From Candidatus Equihabitans merdae (lineage in GTDB: Bacteria; Bacillota; Clostridia; Lachnospirales; Lachnospiraceae): a DNA stretch of 10,507 nucleotides. The notes beneath the pieces were generated by a model. That model was not told where the DNA came from and did not search any database. It was given only the letters and a program-made list of their open reading frames with translations. Both the position numbers and the translations under genes were made by a program. Shown here piece after piece: positions 1 through 7,949 of the stretch; the first letter of the stretch is position 1, and every line of letters begins with the position of its first letter. The stretch lies in the NCBI GenBank assembly GCA_018065025.1, contig JAGHUB010000092.1, positions 1 through 10,507 on the forward strand, given 5' to 3'.

Positions 1-1959
1 ATTTCCGAGGATGAGATCAGTGACCATGCCTCTCCCCGTCTGGCCTCTATCCGTCGCCAGATTCGTCTGTCAGGAGACAGGATCCGTGTGGAATTAAACA
101 AGATGATCAGCGGTTCTGCCAAGGATTACCTGCGGGACTCTCTCATCACCATGCGTAATGGTCGTTTCTGTATCCCGGTCAAAGCCGGCAATCAGTCACA
201 GGTTTCCGGTATTGTTCACGACACTTCTTCTACCGGCAACACCGTTTTCATCGAACCGGCCTCTGTTGTTAAGCTCAACAATGAGATTCGTGAACTGGAA
301 GGTGCCGAACAGGAAGAGATCGAAGTTATTCTGGCAGACCTTTCCAACATGGCCGCCGAATACACCGGTATCATCAGCTCTGACATCGCTGTCATGACTG
401 AGCTGGACTTCATTTTCGCCAGAGCTTCTCTGGCCATGCATCAGAATGCTACTCGTCCCCTTTTCAATGACAAGGGTATCATTCAGCTGAAGAAGGCCCG
501 TCATCCCCTGCTTAACCAGAAGAAAGTCGTCCCCATCGACATTTCCCTGGGTCAGGATTTCGATATGCTGATTATCACCGGTCCCAACACCGGTGGTAAG
601 ACCGTTTCCCTGAAGACACTTGGTCTTCTGCTTCTCATGGGCCTGTCCGGTCTCCACATTCCCTGTGCCGACCGCAGCCGTCTTGGCTTCTACCGTGAGA
701 TTTATGCCGATATCGGTGATGAACAGAGCATTGAACAGTCTCTGTCCACCTTCTCCGGCCACATGGCCAATATTGTCTCCTTCTGGGAAAAAGCTGATCC
801 GGATTGTCTGGTTCTCTTCGATGAACTGGGTGCCGGTACCGACCCTGTAGAAGGTGCCGCCCTGGCTTCTGCTATCCTGAAGGGCTTGCTGGAGCGTGGC
901 GTCCGTACCGCTGCCACCACCCATTACAGCGAACTGAAAGTATTTGCTATGCGTACCGATCGCGTGGTCAATGGTTCCTGCGAATTCGACGTGGAAACAT
1001 TATCCCCCACCTATCGTCTTATGATCGGTCTTCCCGGTAAGAGTAATGCCTTCGCCATTTCCCAGAAACTGGGACTGCCCGCTGACGTTATCGACCGGGC
1101 TAAAGAAGAAATCTCTGACACTCAGGAATCCTTCGAAGATCTGCTGACTGAACTGGAAACCAGCCGTCTTCAGATCGAGCGTGATCGCAATGCTATCGCC
1201 AAGGAACGCAAGGAAATCGAGGAACTTCGTCACGAGATCAAGGAACAGAAGAAAGCTCTCAGCCAGCGTCGTGAGAAAGTCATGGCCCAGGCCACAGAAG
1301 AAGCCAGCCGTGTCCTTCAGAAAGCTAAAGATTACGCTGACCAGACCATTCGCTATTACAACAAGCACGGCGGCAAGGATTCTGCCCGTGAACTGGAAGA
1401 ACGCCGGGCCAACCTGCGTACCAAGATCGACTCTCTGGATAAGCGTACCGCTGTCAGCGAACAGCCCAAGAAGAAAAAGGGGCGTCTGAAACCCACCGAC
1501 CTTAAGCTTGGTGATGATGTTAAAGTTCTGTCCCTGGGTCTTAACGGCACAGTCAATTCTCTGCCGGATGCCAAGGGCATGCTTTTTGTTACCATGGGCA
1601 TCATGCGTTCCAAGGTCTCCATCGATGATCTGGAGAAGATCGACACACCGGACATCACCGGTCCCGGCGGCTTTAAGAAGAGCAGCGGCTCCGTCAGAGT
1701 CAGCAAGGCTATGAGCATTTCCCAGGAAATCAACCTGCTGGGCAAGACTGTGGATGAAGCTATCTCTGAACTGGACAAATACCTGGATGATGCTTCTCTG
1801 GCCCACCTCAATACCGTCCGTATCGTACACGGTAAGGGCACCGGTGCCTTGCGCAAGGCTGTTCATGACTTCCTGCGCTCACAGAAGCGCATTAAATCTT
1901 ACCGACTGGGTGAATTTGGCGAAGGTGACAGCGGTGTTACCATCGCTGAATTCAGATAA
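1..1959 (+). CDS. mutS2: Endonuclease MutS2 (5'-truncated by window edge)
   Basis: MutS2 is a MutS-family ATPase with a C-terminal Smr domain. Family members suppress recombination or, as shown in Bacillus subtilis, act on collided ribosomes. The frame is open from base 1 (ISEDEISDHASPRLASIRRQ...), so the GTG at 88 is internal and not the start. About 652 residues are visible against roughly 780-790 usual, so about 130-140 N-terminal residues lie outside. The ATPase shows Walker A GPNTGGKT (nt 580-603) and Walker B CLVLFDELGAGTDP, with the Asp-Glu pair at nt 820-825. A charged coiled coil follows (about nt 1126-1440), then a small beta domain (LKLGDDVKVLSLGLNGTV, about nt 1498-1560) and the Smr domain (about nt 1729-1956) with HGKGTGALR. 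The Smr motif usually written LDLRG reads INLLG here. The gene ends in tandem stops TAA-TAG, 45 nt before the response regulator, which suggests co-transcription. Confidence 0.97.
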   Translation: MSEDEISDHASPRLASIRRQIRLSGDRIRVELNKMISGSAKDYLRDSLITMRNGRFCIPVKAGNQSQVSGIVHDTSSTGNTVFIEPASVVKLNNEIRELEGAEQEEIEVILADLSNMAAEYTGIISSDIAVMTELDFIFARASLAMHQNATRPLFNDKGIIQLKKARHPLLNQKKVVPIDISLGQDFDMLIITGPNTGGKTVSLKTLGLLLLMGLSGLHIPCADRSRLGFYREIYADIGDEQSIEQSLSTFSGHMANIVSFWEKADPDCLVLFDELGAGTDPVEGAALASAILKGLLERGVRTAATTHYSELKVFAMRTDRVVNGSCEFDVETLSPTYRLMIGLPGKSNAFAISQKLGLPADVIDRAKEEISDTQESFEDLLTELETSRLQIERDRNAIAKERKEIEELRHEIKEQKKALSQRREKVMAQATEEASRVLQKAKDYADQTIRYYNKHGGKDSARELEERRANLRTKIDSLDKRTAVSEQPKKKKGRLKPTDLKLGDDVKVLSLGLNGTVNSLPDAKGMLFVTMGIMRSKVSIDDLEKIDTPDITGPGGFKKSSGSVRVSKAMSISQEINLLGKTVDEAISELDKYLDDASLAHLNTVRIVHGKGTGALRKAVHDFLRSQKRIKSYRLGEFGEGDSGVTIAEFR

Positions 1960-2004
1960 TAGATTGGCTACAAACTGCATTCAGTCAAACAGAAAGGAAT
2001 CTCT

Positions 2005-2721
2005 ATGGCTGTTAAACAGAAGGTCCTCATCGTTGATGATGACAACAATATCGCTGAGCTGATTCAGCTCTATCTCATGAAGGAGCTCTATGAAACCGCC
2101 ATCGCAGAAGATGGCGAGATGGCTCTTCGCATGTTTGATACTTTCCAGCCGGATCTGGTGCTGCTGGATCTGATGCTGCCGGGTATTGACGGCTATCAGG
2201 TCTGTCGCGAGATCCGCCAGCGTTCTCAGACCCCTATCATTATGCTGTCCGCCAAGGGCGAGACCTTTGACAAGGTTCTTGGTCTGGAAATGGGCGCCGA
2301 CGACTATATCATTAAGCCCTTTGATACCAAAGAATTGGTGGCCCGTGTTAAGGCAGTCCTTCGCCGTACTCATATCGTCATGAGCGCCCCGGCAGAAAAG
2401 ACCACCGATACACTGAAGATCGTCCGCTATGCCGATCTGGAAGTCAACCTGACCAACTATTCTGTCTCCTACATGGGTGAAAGCATCGATATGCCTCCCA
2501 AGGAACTGGAACTCCTTTACTTCATCGCCTCTCATCCCAACCAGGTCTTTACAAGAGAACAGCTGCTGGACAATATCTGGGGCTATGAATACATAGGCGA
2601 TACCCGTACAGTAGATGTCCATATCAAACGTATCCGTGAAAAGATCAAGGACCACGGCAACTGGTCCATCGGTACCGTCTGGGGCATCGGTTACAAATTC
2701 GAGGTAATTAATCACTCATGA
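2005..2721 (+). CDS. OmpR/PhoB-family response regulator
   Basis: This is a cytoplasmic transcription factor activated by aspartyl phosphorylation, presumably by the kinase encoded just downstream. Its 238 aa match the family's usual length. The receiver domain (about residues 5-121) has the acidic pair D11/D12, phosphoacceptor D55 in LVLLDLMLPG, the switch residue S82 in IIMLSAK and K104 in IIKPFD. The winged-helix DNA-binding domain (about 138-235) shows PPKELELLYFIASHPNQVFTREQLL, the recognition-helix segment TRTVDVHIKRIREKI, and the wing GTVWGIGYKFE. The start is the ATG preceded by AGAAAGGA (1991-1998) with a 6-nt spacer. Its stop overlaps the kinase start by 4 nt (ATGA), indicating translational coupling. 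Family assignment is firm. The target genes and a specific name such as phoP, walR or cssR cannot be decided from sequence. Confidence 0.95.
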   Translation: MAVKQKVLIVDDDNNIAELIQLYLMKELYETAIAEDGEMALRMFDTFQPDLVLLDLMLPGIDGYQVCREIRQRSQTPIIMLSAKGETFDKVLGLEMGADDYIIKPFDTKELVARVKAVLRRTHIVMSAPAEKTTDTLKIVRYADLEVNLTNYSVSYMGESIDMPPKELELLYFIASHPNQVFTREQLLDNIWGYEYIGDTRTVDVHIKRIREKIKDHGNWSIGTVWGIGYKFEVINHS

Positions 2722-4136
2722 AGAAATCCATCTATGTGCGCTTCGTTATCCTCTATGCTATCGTAGCGATCCTGGGCTTCTTCATTGTCTCTACCCTGGG
2801 ACGTGAACTGACCAGGGATTATCTGGAGCGTCATCACGCCGATGCCATGTATAAGCAGGCATCTTCCTTGTCTTCAAAAAATGGCATTCTGGCCCTGAGC
2901 TCTTCCACCGACCTGGCCAGCCTTTACAACCATTTGAAGGTCACTGCCAATGCCAATGGTCAGACCATACAGATCATCACTCCCGACGGCACTGTCCTGC
3001 TGGACACCTCCACTGCTCTTAAGGTTGAGAATCCGGATATTATCCCCAACTTCAATCCCGCAGCATTTGGACCTAAGCGCTATCAGATAGGTACCTTCTT
3101 CGCTACCTATTCAGAAGATTATCTGAATGTCATGACCCCCTTATCCCGGGGCATGTCCGTGGTAAGCTATGTAGCTATCCATGAACCATTAAGTGCTATC
3201 AACCGACTGGCCAACAACATGGTCAACACCATGAATATCATTGTGGCCATCCTACTCTTCCTGGTTCTGTCCATTTTCCTGCTGTTTGCCTTGACCATTA
3301 TCTCCCCCTTAAATCTCATCAAGAAGGGGGCTGATGAATTCGCAAAAGGTAATCTGAGCTACCGCATTGACGTCCCCAACGAAGACCAGATTGGTAACGT
3401 TGCCCACGCCCTAAATAACATGGCTGACGAGATCAAGAAGGCCAACGAATACCAGCGGACCTTTATTTCCAATGTGTCCCATGACTTCCGATCCCCTCTG
3501 ACTTCTATCAAGGGCTTCACCGAAGCCATGACCGACGGCACTATCCCGCCGGAGCTCCATGGCAAGTATCTGGGCATCATCCATGCCGAAGCGGAACGTC
3601 TGGAGAAACTGACATCCAATACCCTGTCCCTTGAAAATCTGTCCCGATCAGAGGGTGTGGATGCCATCCTGGACCTGAAGTCCTTCGATATCAATCAGGT
3701 CATCAAGTCCACCGTATCTGTCTTCGAAGGTTCCTGCACCAAACGTAAGATTTCCTTTGAACTGACCCTGACTGAAGATCTCATCGTCAAAGCCGATGGA
3801 AGCCGAATCCAGCAGGTCCTCTATAACCTGATCGACAATGCCGTTAAGTTCTCTCCGGACAATGCCATCATCTTCATCGAAACCAAATTAAAACGCGGAA
3901 AATGCGAAATCTCTGTTAGGGATGAAGGTATCGGTATCCCGGAAGAAAACCTCAACAAGATCTGGGACCGCTTCTACAAAACAGATGCCTCCCGAGGCAA
4001 GGACAAGAAGGGCAGCGGCCTTGGTCTCTCCATCGTCAAAGAGATCATCAAACTCCACGGTGAAACCATCACCGTTTCCAGCACTGAAAATGTGGGAACC
4101 AAATTTGTCTTCACACTGCCTTTAGGCCAGGCCTGA
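2718..4136 (+). CDS. Membrane-bound sensor histidine kinase (HAMP, HisKA, HATPase)
   Basis: This is the cognate kinase for the upstream response regulator: it autophosphorylates on histidine in response to an extracytoplasmic or membrane signal and passes the phosphate on. The 472 aa have two membrane segments (about residues 8-25 and 172-195) flanking an extracytoplasmic sensor of about 145 residues. The stretch IQIITPDGTVLLDTS in it is suggestive of a PAS/Cache-like fold. A HAMP linker follows (about 196-246). The H-box is FISNVSHDFRSPLTSIKG with catalytic H255; DFRSPL replaces the commoner ELRTPL. The ATP-binding domain has an N-box (YNLIDNAVKFS, N370/N374), G1 (DEGIGIP, 402-408), F-box (WDRFYKTD) and G2 (GSGLGLS, 432-438). 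All catalytic boxes are present, so it should be active. The ATG overlaps the regulator stop, with only a distant GAGG upstream, so translation probably depends on coupling. The signal is unknown. Confidence 0.95.
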   Translation: MKKSIYVRFVILYAIVAILGFFIVSTLGRELTRDYLERHHADAMYKQASSLSSKNGILALSSSTDLASLYNHLKVTANANGQTIQIITPDGTVLLDTSTALKVENPDIIPNFNPAAFGPKRYQIGTFFATYSEDYLNVMTPLSRGMSVVSYVAIHEPLSAINRLANNMVNTMNIIVAILLFLVLSIFLLFALTIISPLNLIKKGADEFAKGNLSYRIDVPNEDQIGNVAHALNNMADEIKKANEYQRTFISNVSHDFRSPLTSIKGFTEAMTDGTIPPELHGKYLGIIHAEAERLEKLTSNTLSLENLSRSEGVDAILDLKSFDINQVIKSTVSVFEGSCTKRKISFELTLTEDLIVKADGSRIQQVLYNLIDNAVKFSPDNAIIFIETKLKRGKCEISVRDEGIGIPEENLNKIWDRFYKTDASRGKDKKGSGLGLSIVKEIIKLHGETITVSSTENVGTKFVFTLPLGQA

Positions 4137-4157
4137 TCTAACTCGAATCCACTCAAT

Positions 4158-4210
4158 AAAAAAACCTGTATTACCAAAGCTTAAAAGTAAGGTAATACAG
4201 GTATTTTTTT
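4158..4210. terminator. Bidirectional Rho-independent terminator
   Basis: A perfect 12-bp inverted repeat pairs 4164-4175 (acctgtattacc) with 4191-4202 (ggtaatacaggt) around a 15-nt loop. On the + strand it is followed, after one A, by seven T (4204-4210). On the other side a run of A (4158-4164) gives a T-tract on the minus strand. It sits 21 nt after the kinase stop and 41 nt beyond the stop of the convergent vanW-family gene, so it can end both units. Confidence 0.9.
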
Positions 4211-4250
4211 CTTTATCCCACCTGTAAATGGGTGCCTATATGGCTAAGCC

Positions 4251-5810
4251 TTATTGGGGTACTTCCTCACCATCGTAGACCTGAACCAGCTGGGCGTTGC
4301 CGCCGTTAGCACCGATGGCTGCGATAACATCGTGAACACTTTCGATATCATCACCAATAGCCGCATTGATATCAGCTCTGGCTGATGCACTGGCACCCTT
4401 GGTGCCGATGACATAGACGATAGGCTGCATCTGATATTCGTCTTCATTTACCAGCTCTTCTGTGATCTCGCCGTTAATAGAAACCAGCTTGTTCATATGA
4501 GACTTGGCACCTGTGTGGCCGCCATTTGTCTGAAGGATCAGACCGAAGGCTACAGAAGAATCTGTTGAGATCTCAACAGTAGCAGCTGTCAGATCATCTG
4601 TCTCACTGCTGTAGCCAACGATACGATTGGGATCTCTGGTCTCATGACCGTAGATATCAAAATGAATGGTCTGATTGACCTCATCGATACTGCCGCTGAT
4701 AAAGACCGGTGCATCTGTATTATTGGTGAACTTAAAGTCCTTAATGCCCTCGGCAATAGCAGCATCCATAGAAGGATTGGCATACTCAACCAGCATAGAA
4801 TGAGGATGACGTTCATCTACCTGAAGCTCGCCCATCAGAACAGCCAGATACAAGGTGGTGGATACCTGACAGACACCGCCGCCATAGGTATCAACAAGTG
4901 AACCTTCAGAGAAAGAATGGGCCAAGGCATAGCCGTTCCATTCTTCGAAAGGCACCAGCAGGGACGTGACAGAGATCTGCTGACCCGGCAGAAGAACGGT
5001 ACCATTGATCTTGCCTACAGCGTTCTTCAGGTTCTGGATACGAGTATCTTTACTGCCCTTATAACTGGTCTCACCGCTGCCAAGTACAGCATTAACGCTG
5101 TACATCTCATCATTGCTGACGATAGGTTCAGTAACCACCATATCAAAGTTTAAAGTAGCACTACCCTTCTCCCACTCATTACGCAAGGTGTTAAGCAGAG
5201 CCTGAACGCAAGCCTCCTGGTCCAATGCAAGACCGTTCTGGCCCTCTGTAACGTTCAAAGACCTGTCTTCCAACATGACGATACCGGGCTCTTTAACGGG
5301 CACATCCACGATGACAGCAGTCTGAGCTACAAAAGAACGGACAGCATCTTCATCCACATCAAACTGCATGGGATAAACATGACCTTCGTGAAGACAGTCC
5401 TTATAAACCTTATAACGCTCAATCAGATTGCCGCTCTTACCGATAGAAGGGGCGCCTTCTATGCTGTCCGGATTAGTCCAGTGGAAACCCAAGTCACCGG
5501 CAGCGATGCTGTTGGTCTGATTGTTGGCGCTGATGGTAATGGTCTGAGCTCTGAGCTCATCCACATACTGATAAGCCTTGGTTCTGGCCTCTTCCAATGT
5601 CAGTCCGGACACGTCAACAGGACCAACCTTGATGCCTTCAATGATTCGGCCATCTTCTTTATCGTTGCTGTTGAATACAATTCTGGCCTGATCCAGAGGA
5701 CTGCTTGCTTCATCAGCGAAAGCCGCCACAAATAAACCGCCGATCATGGTGATCACCAGGATAATGGCTATGATAATGAGTATGATTCTCTGTGTTTTCT
5801 TATTGAACAT
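4251..5810 (-). CDS. VanW/YoaR-family membrane-anchored cell-wall protein
   Basis: This is probably an extracytoplasmic protein held by one N-terminal membrane segment. Residues 1-7 are positively charged, followed by a hydrophobic stretch at about 9-31 ending FVAAFADEA, which could also be a cleavable signal. Residues about 60-225 resemble the putative peptidoglycan-binding region (PG_binding_4 type) found before VanW domains. The VanW domain (about 250-380) carries the hallmark TYGGGVCQVSTTLY (308-321, Cys314) and RHPHSMLVEYANPSMDAAI. A tail of about 130 residues contains NGEITEELVNEDEYQ...IVYVIGTKG, which may be a G5-like module, then an Ala/Gly-rich end. The biochemical role of VanW is unknown; despite the name, it is not evidence of vancomycin resistance. 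An in-frame TAG 9 nt upstream closes the frame, so the ATG is the only plausible start; its RBS (AGAAAGAAAG) is weak. It lies 93 nt after nth. Confidence 0.88.
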   Translation of the reverse strand: MFNKKTQRIILIIIAIILVITMIGGLFVAAFADEASSPLDQARIVFNSNDKEDGRIIEGIKVGPVDVSGLTLEEARTKAYQYVDELRAQTITISANNQTNSIAAGDLGFHWTNPDSIEGAPSIGKSGNLIERYKVYKDCLHEGHVYPMQFDVDEDAVRSFVAQTAVIVDVPVKEPGIVMLEDRSLNVTEGQNGLALDQEACVQALLNTLRNEWEKGSATLNFDMVVTEPIVSNDEMYSVNAVLGSGETSYKGSKDTRIQNLKNAVGKINGTVLLPGQQISVTSLLVPFEEWNGYALAHSFSEGSLVDTYGGGVCQVSTTLYLAVLMGELQVDERHPHSMLVEYANPSMDAAIAEGIKDFKFTNNTDAPVFISGSIDEVNQTIHFDIYGHETRDPNRIVGYSSETDDLTAATVEISTDSSVAFGLILQTNGGHTGAKSHMNKLVSINGEITEELVNEDEYQMQPIVYVIGTKGASASARADINAAIGDDIESVHDVIAAIGANGGNAQLVQVYDGEEVPQ

Positions 5811-5860
5811 GCTTTCTTTCTATGAACCTCAATTCATTGATATCAGAACATGGAGTTACG

Positions 5861-5900
5861 CTTGCGAAACTCGTGCAACCGCTAGGGCTGCAAATGCAAG
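5861..5900 (-). other. Structured spacer between nth and the vanW-family gene
   Basis: Read on the minus strand, TGCAGCC and GGTTGCA (+ strand 5886-5892 and 5874-5880) form a 7-bp stem containing one G-U pair, with a 5-nt loop. An outer pair CTTGC/GCAAG (5896-5900 and 5861-5865) encloses it. No T-tract follows, so it is not a convincing intrinsic terminator. I also see no good sigma-A promoter between here and the vanW-family start. It may be an RNA-processing or stabilising element, or chance. Confidence 0.3.
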
Positions 5901-5903
5901 GCC

Positions 5904-6557
5904 TTACTCTTTAACACGGTTTGTGTCCTTGTCCTTCTCACAGCAATAGCTGATCAGAGGACATGAACCGCACAGGGGACGCTGTGCTTTGCAGATCTCA
6001 CGCCCGAAGGTAATGATCTGCAGATTCCACAAGATCCAGTGTTCCTTAGGCAGGCGACGCATCAGGTCGAACTCCACCTTGGTCGGATCTGTTTCTTTTG
6101 TCATACCCAGTCTCTTGGAGATACGTTTAACATGTGTATCTACCACCACACTGGGTTCATCGAATATGTTGCCTCGAATGACATTGGCCGTCTTACGGCC
6201 TACGCCCGGAATCTTCACCAGCTCTTCCAGAGAAGACGGCACTTCTCCGCCATACTCTTCCAGCACCATACGGGCCGCAGCGATGATATTCTTGGCCTTG
6301 TTGTGATAAAAACCGGTGGAGCGAATATCCTCCTCCAGTTCCTTCAGATCAGCTTCAGCATAATCCTTGATGGTAGGATATTTGGGAAATAATGTTTTAG
6401 TCACTACGTTGACTCTGGCATCTGTACACTGGGCAGCCATAATGGTAGCCACCAAAAGTTCCCAGGCATTGGTATAGACCAGGTAGCCTCTCTTTTCAGT
6501 GCCGTACATCTCATTGAGAATCTCAATAATCTCCCTTGTACGCTTTGCAATAGCCAT
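5904..6557 (-). CDS. nth: Endonuclease III (bifunctional DNA glycosylase/AP lyase)
   Basis: This enzyme removes oxidised pyrimidines such as thymine glycol from DNA and nicks the abasic site by beta-elimination, starting base-excision repair. Its 217 aa are normal for the family. The helix-hairpin-helix is LVKIPGVGRKTANVIRGN (about residues 113-130) with catalytic Lys122, and VVVDTHVKRISKRL supplies catalytic Asp140. The 4Fe-4S cluster loop has the canonical spacing C-x6-C-x2-C-x5-C (C189, C196, C199, C205), with an extra Cys206 alongside. AAQCTDARVN near residue 41 is the conserved N-terminal segment. The start ATG has AGAGAGGA (+ strand 6563-6570) with a 5-nt spacer. It lies 35 nt downstream of dnaB with no terminator between, so it is probably in the same transcript. 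All catalytic and cluster residues are intact. Confidence 0.96.
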   Translation of the reverse strand: MAIAKRTREIIEILNEMYGTEKRGYLVYTNAWELLVATIMAAQCTDARVNVVTKTLFPKYPTIKDYAEADLKELEEDIRSTGFYHNKAKNIIAAARMVLEEYGGEVPSSLEELVKIPGVGRKTANVIRGNIFDEPSVVVDTHVKRISKRLGMTKETDPTKVEFDLMRRLPKEHWILWNLQIITFGREICKAQRPLCGSCPLISYCCEKDKDTNRVKE

Positions 6558-6592
6558 ACGTATCCTCTCTGTTGCTGATGACCTTCAAGCCC

Positions 6593-7945
6593 TTACTCGG
6601 GCTTATACTTCTTCTCAGTCTTTCTGTTAACAAACTTAGTGTATTCCGGCAACCAGACCAGCTTAATGGTACCGATGGGGCCGTTACGCTGTTTAGCAAT
6701 GATGATCTCGGCGATATTCTTCTCCTCTGAGTTCTTATCGTAGTAATCGTCACGGTAAATGAACATAACAACGTCGGCGTCCTGTTCGATAGCACCGGAG
6801 TCACGAAGATCTGACATGATGGGACGATGGTCGTCACGCTGCTCTACACTTCGGTTAAGCTGAGACAGAACAACTACCGGCACCTGCAATTCTCGAGCCA
6901 ACTGCTTCAGAGAGCGTGAAATGTCTGAGATCTCCTGCTGACGATTGTCACTCTTCTTGGAACCGCCTGTGATCAGCTGCAGATAGTCGATGAAAATAGC
7001 CTGAATATCGTGATCCATCTTATATTTTCTGGCACGACTTCTCAGTTCAGCCATAGAGATACCGACAGTATCATCGATGATCATCTTGGAATGGCTGATA
7101 GTGGTAACACTTTCGATAACCTTGTTCCACTCATCATCTGTCAGCTTACCCACACGGATATTCTGAGAATTAACCGTGGAGTCCATGGCGATCAGACGGT
7201 TCATCAGCAATTCCTTGGACATTTCCAGAGAGAAGACAGCCACCGGCAGATTCTGACGGAAAGCCATATGCTGAGCAATATTCAAAACCAGAGCTGTCTT
7301 ACCCATAGAAGGACGGGCAGCGATCAGAATCATATCTGAAGGCTGGAAGCCGGATGTCTGACGATCCAGGTCCACAAAACCTGTGGATAAACCAGTGATG
7401 TGGCTATCTGACTTGGACGCCTTCTCGATATTCTCAAGAACATCCAAAGCAATCTCCATGATAGGTGTAAACTCTGCCGAAGGTCTCTGCTGAACTACCT
7501 GGAATACTGACTTCTCTGTATCGTCCAGGATAGTCTCTGTATCTTCATGAGCTTCATAGCAGCGATCTGTGATATCTTCCGTTACGCTGATGAGGCGGCG
7601 AAGCACTGCTTTGTCTTTAACGATCTCAGCGTACTGACGAACACGGGCGGATGTGGGAACAGCCTGAATCAAAGTCTTGATGAAATCAAAACTGCAGATC
7701 TCTTCCGGAGCGTCTTCAGCCATAAGCTTCTCTCGCAATGTGATGGCATCCACACCTTTACCACTTTCGTGAAGACGACAGATGGCATCGAAAACAAGCC
7801 CATAGCGTCCTTCATAGAAGTCATCCTTTGTAATGACTTCTGACGCCTGGGTTATGGCATCCGCATTCATCAGCATAGAGCCAAGCACGGACTGCTCGGC
7901 TTCCTGTGAATGGGGCGGGATTCTCTTAATGACTGATTCTTCCAT
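6593..7945 (-). CDS. dnaB: Replicative DNA helicase DnaB (DnaC in Bacillus naming)
   Basis: This is the hexameric 5'-3' helicase that unwinds the replication fork and recruits primase. Its 450 aa fit the family. The N-terminal primase-interacting domain (about residues 8-110) begins PPHSQEAEQSVLGSML. A linker precedes the RecA-like ATPase (about 180-445), which has Walker A ARPSMGKTAL (K216, T217), the catalytic Glu241 in FSLEMS, Walker B IFIDYLQLI (D320), SQLNRSVEQR with Gln362, and IIAKQRNGP with the likely arginine finger R420. No intein interrupts it, although DnaB is a frequent intein host. It starts 4 nt after the rplI stop. Its ribosome-binding site AAAGGAAG (+ strand 7955-7962) lies inside the end of rplI, which implies tight co-expression. 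gdpP-rplI-dnaB is the common Bacillota order. Confidence 0.97.
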   Translation of the reverse strand: MEESVIKRIPPHSQEAEQSVLGSMLMNADAITQASEVITKDDFYEGRYGLVFDAICRLHESGKGVDAITLREKLMAEDAPEEICSFDFIKTLIQAVPTSARVRQYAEIVKDKAVLRRLISVTEDITDRCYEAHEDTETILDDTEKSVFQVVQQRPSAEFTPIMEIALDVLENIEKASKSDSHITGLSTGFVDLDRQTSGFQPSDMILIAARPSMGKTALVLNIAQHMAFRQNLPVAVFSLEMSKELLMNRLIAMDSTVNSQNIRVGKLTDDEWNKVIESVTTISHSKMIIDDTVGISMAELRSRARKYKMDHDIQAIFIDYLQLITGGSKKSDNRQQEISDISRSLKQLARELQVPVVVLSQLNRSVEQRDDHRPIMSDLRDSGAIEQDADVVMFIYRDDYYDKNSEEKNIAEIIIAKQRNGPIGTIKLVWLPEYTKFVNRKTEKKYKPE

Positions 7946-7949
7946 CAGA

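Noticed and set aside
88..90. GTG as the mutS2 start codon
   Set aside because: The frame is open to base 1 and the upstream residues match the MutS2 clamp region, so the gene begins outside the window.
1000..1866. Long open frame antisense to mutS2 (288 codons), and another at 196-924
   Set aside because: Both lie opposite strongly conserved mutS2 coding sequence, their translations resemble no family I know, and they look like by-products of codon use on the coding strand.
4217..4232. Small inverted repeat CCCA...TGGG downstream of the main terminator
   Set aside because: A 4-bp stem with an 8-nt loop is too short to distinguish from chance.
4251..5810. Glycopeptide resistance suggested by the VanW name
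   Set aside because: No vanH/A/X, vanS/R or other resistance genes are present. VanW-domain proteins are widespread in Clostridia without resistance, and the neighbouring two-component system is in a separate, convergent unit.
6593..7945. Possible intein in dnaB
   Set aside because: The ATPase motifs are continuous and the protein is of normal length.
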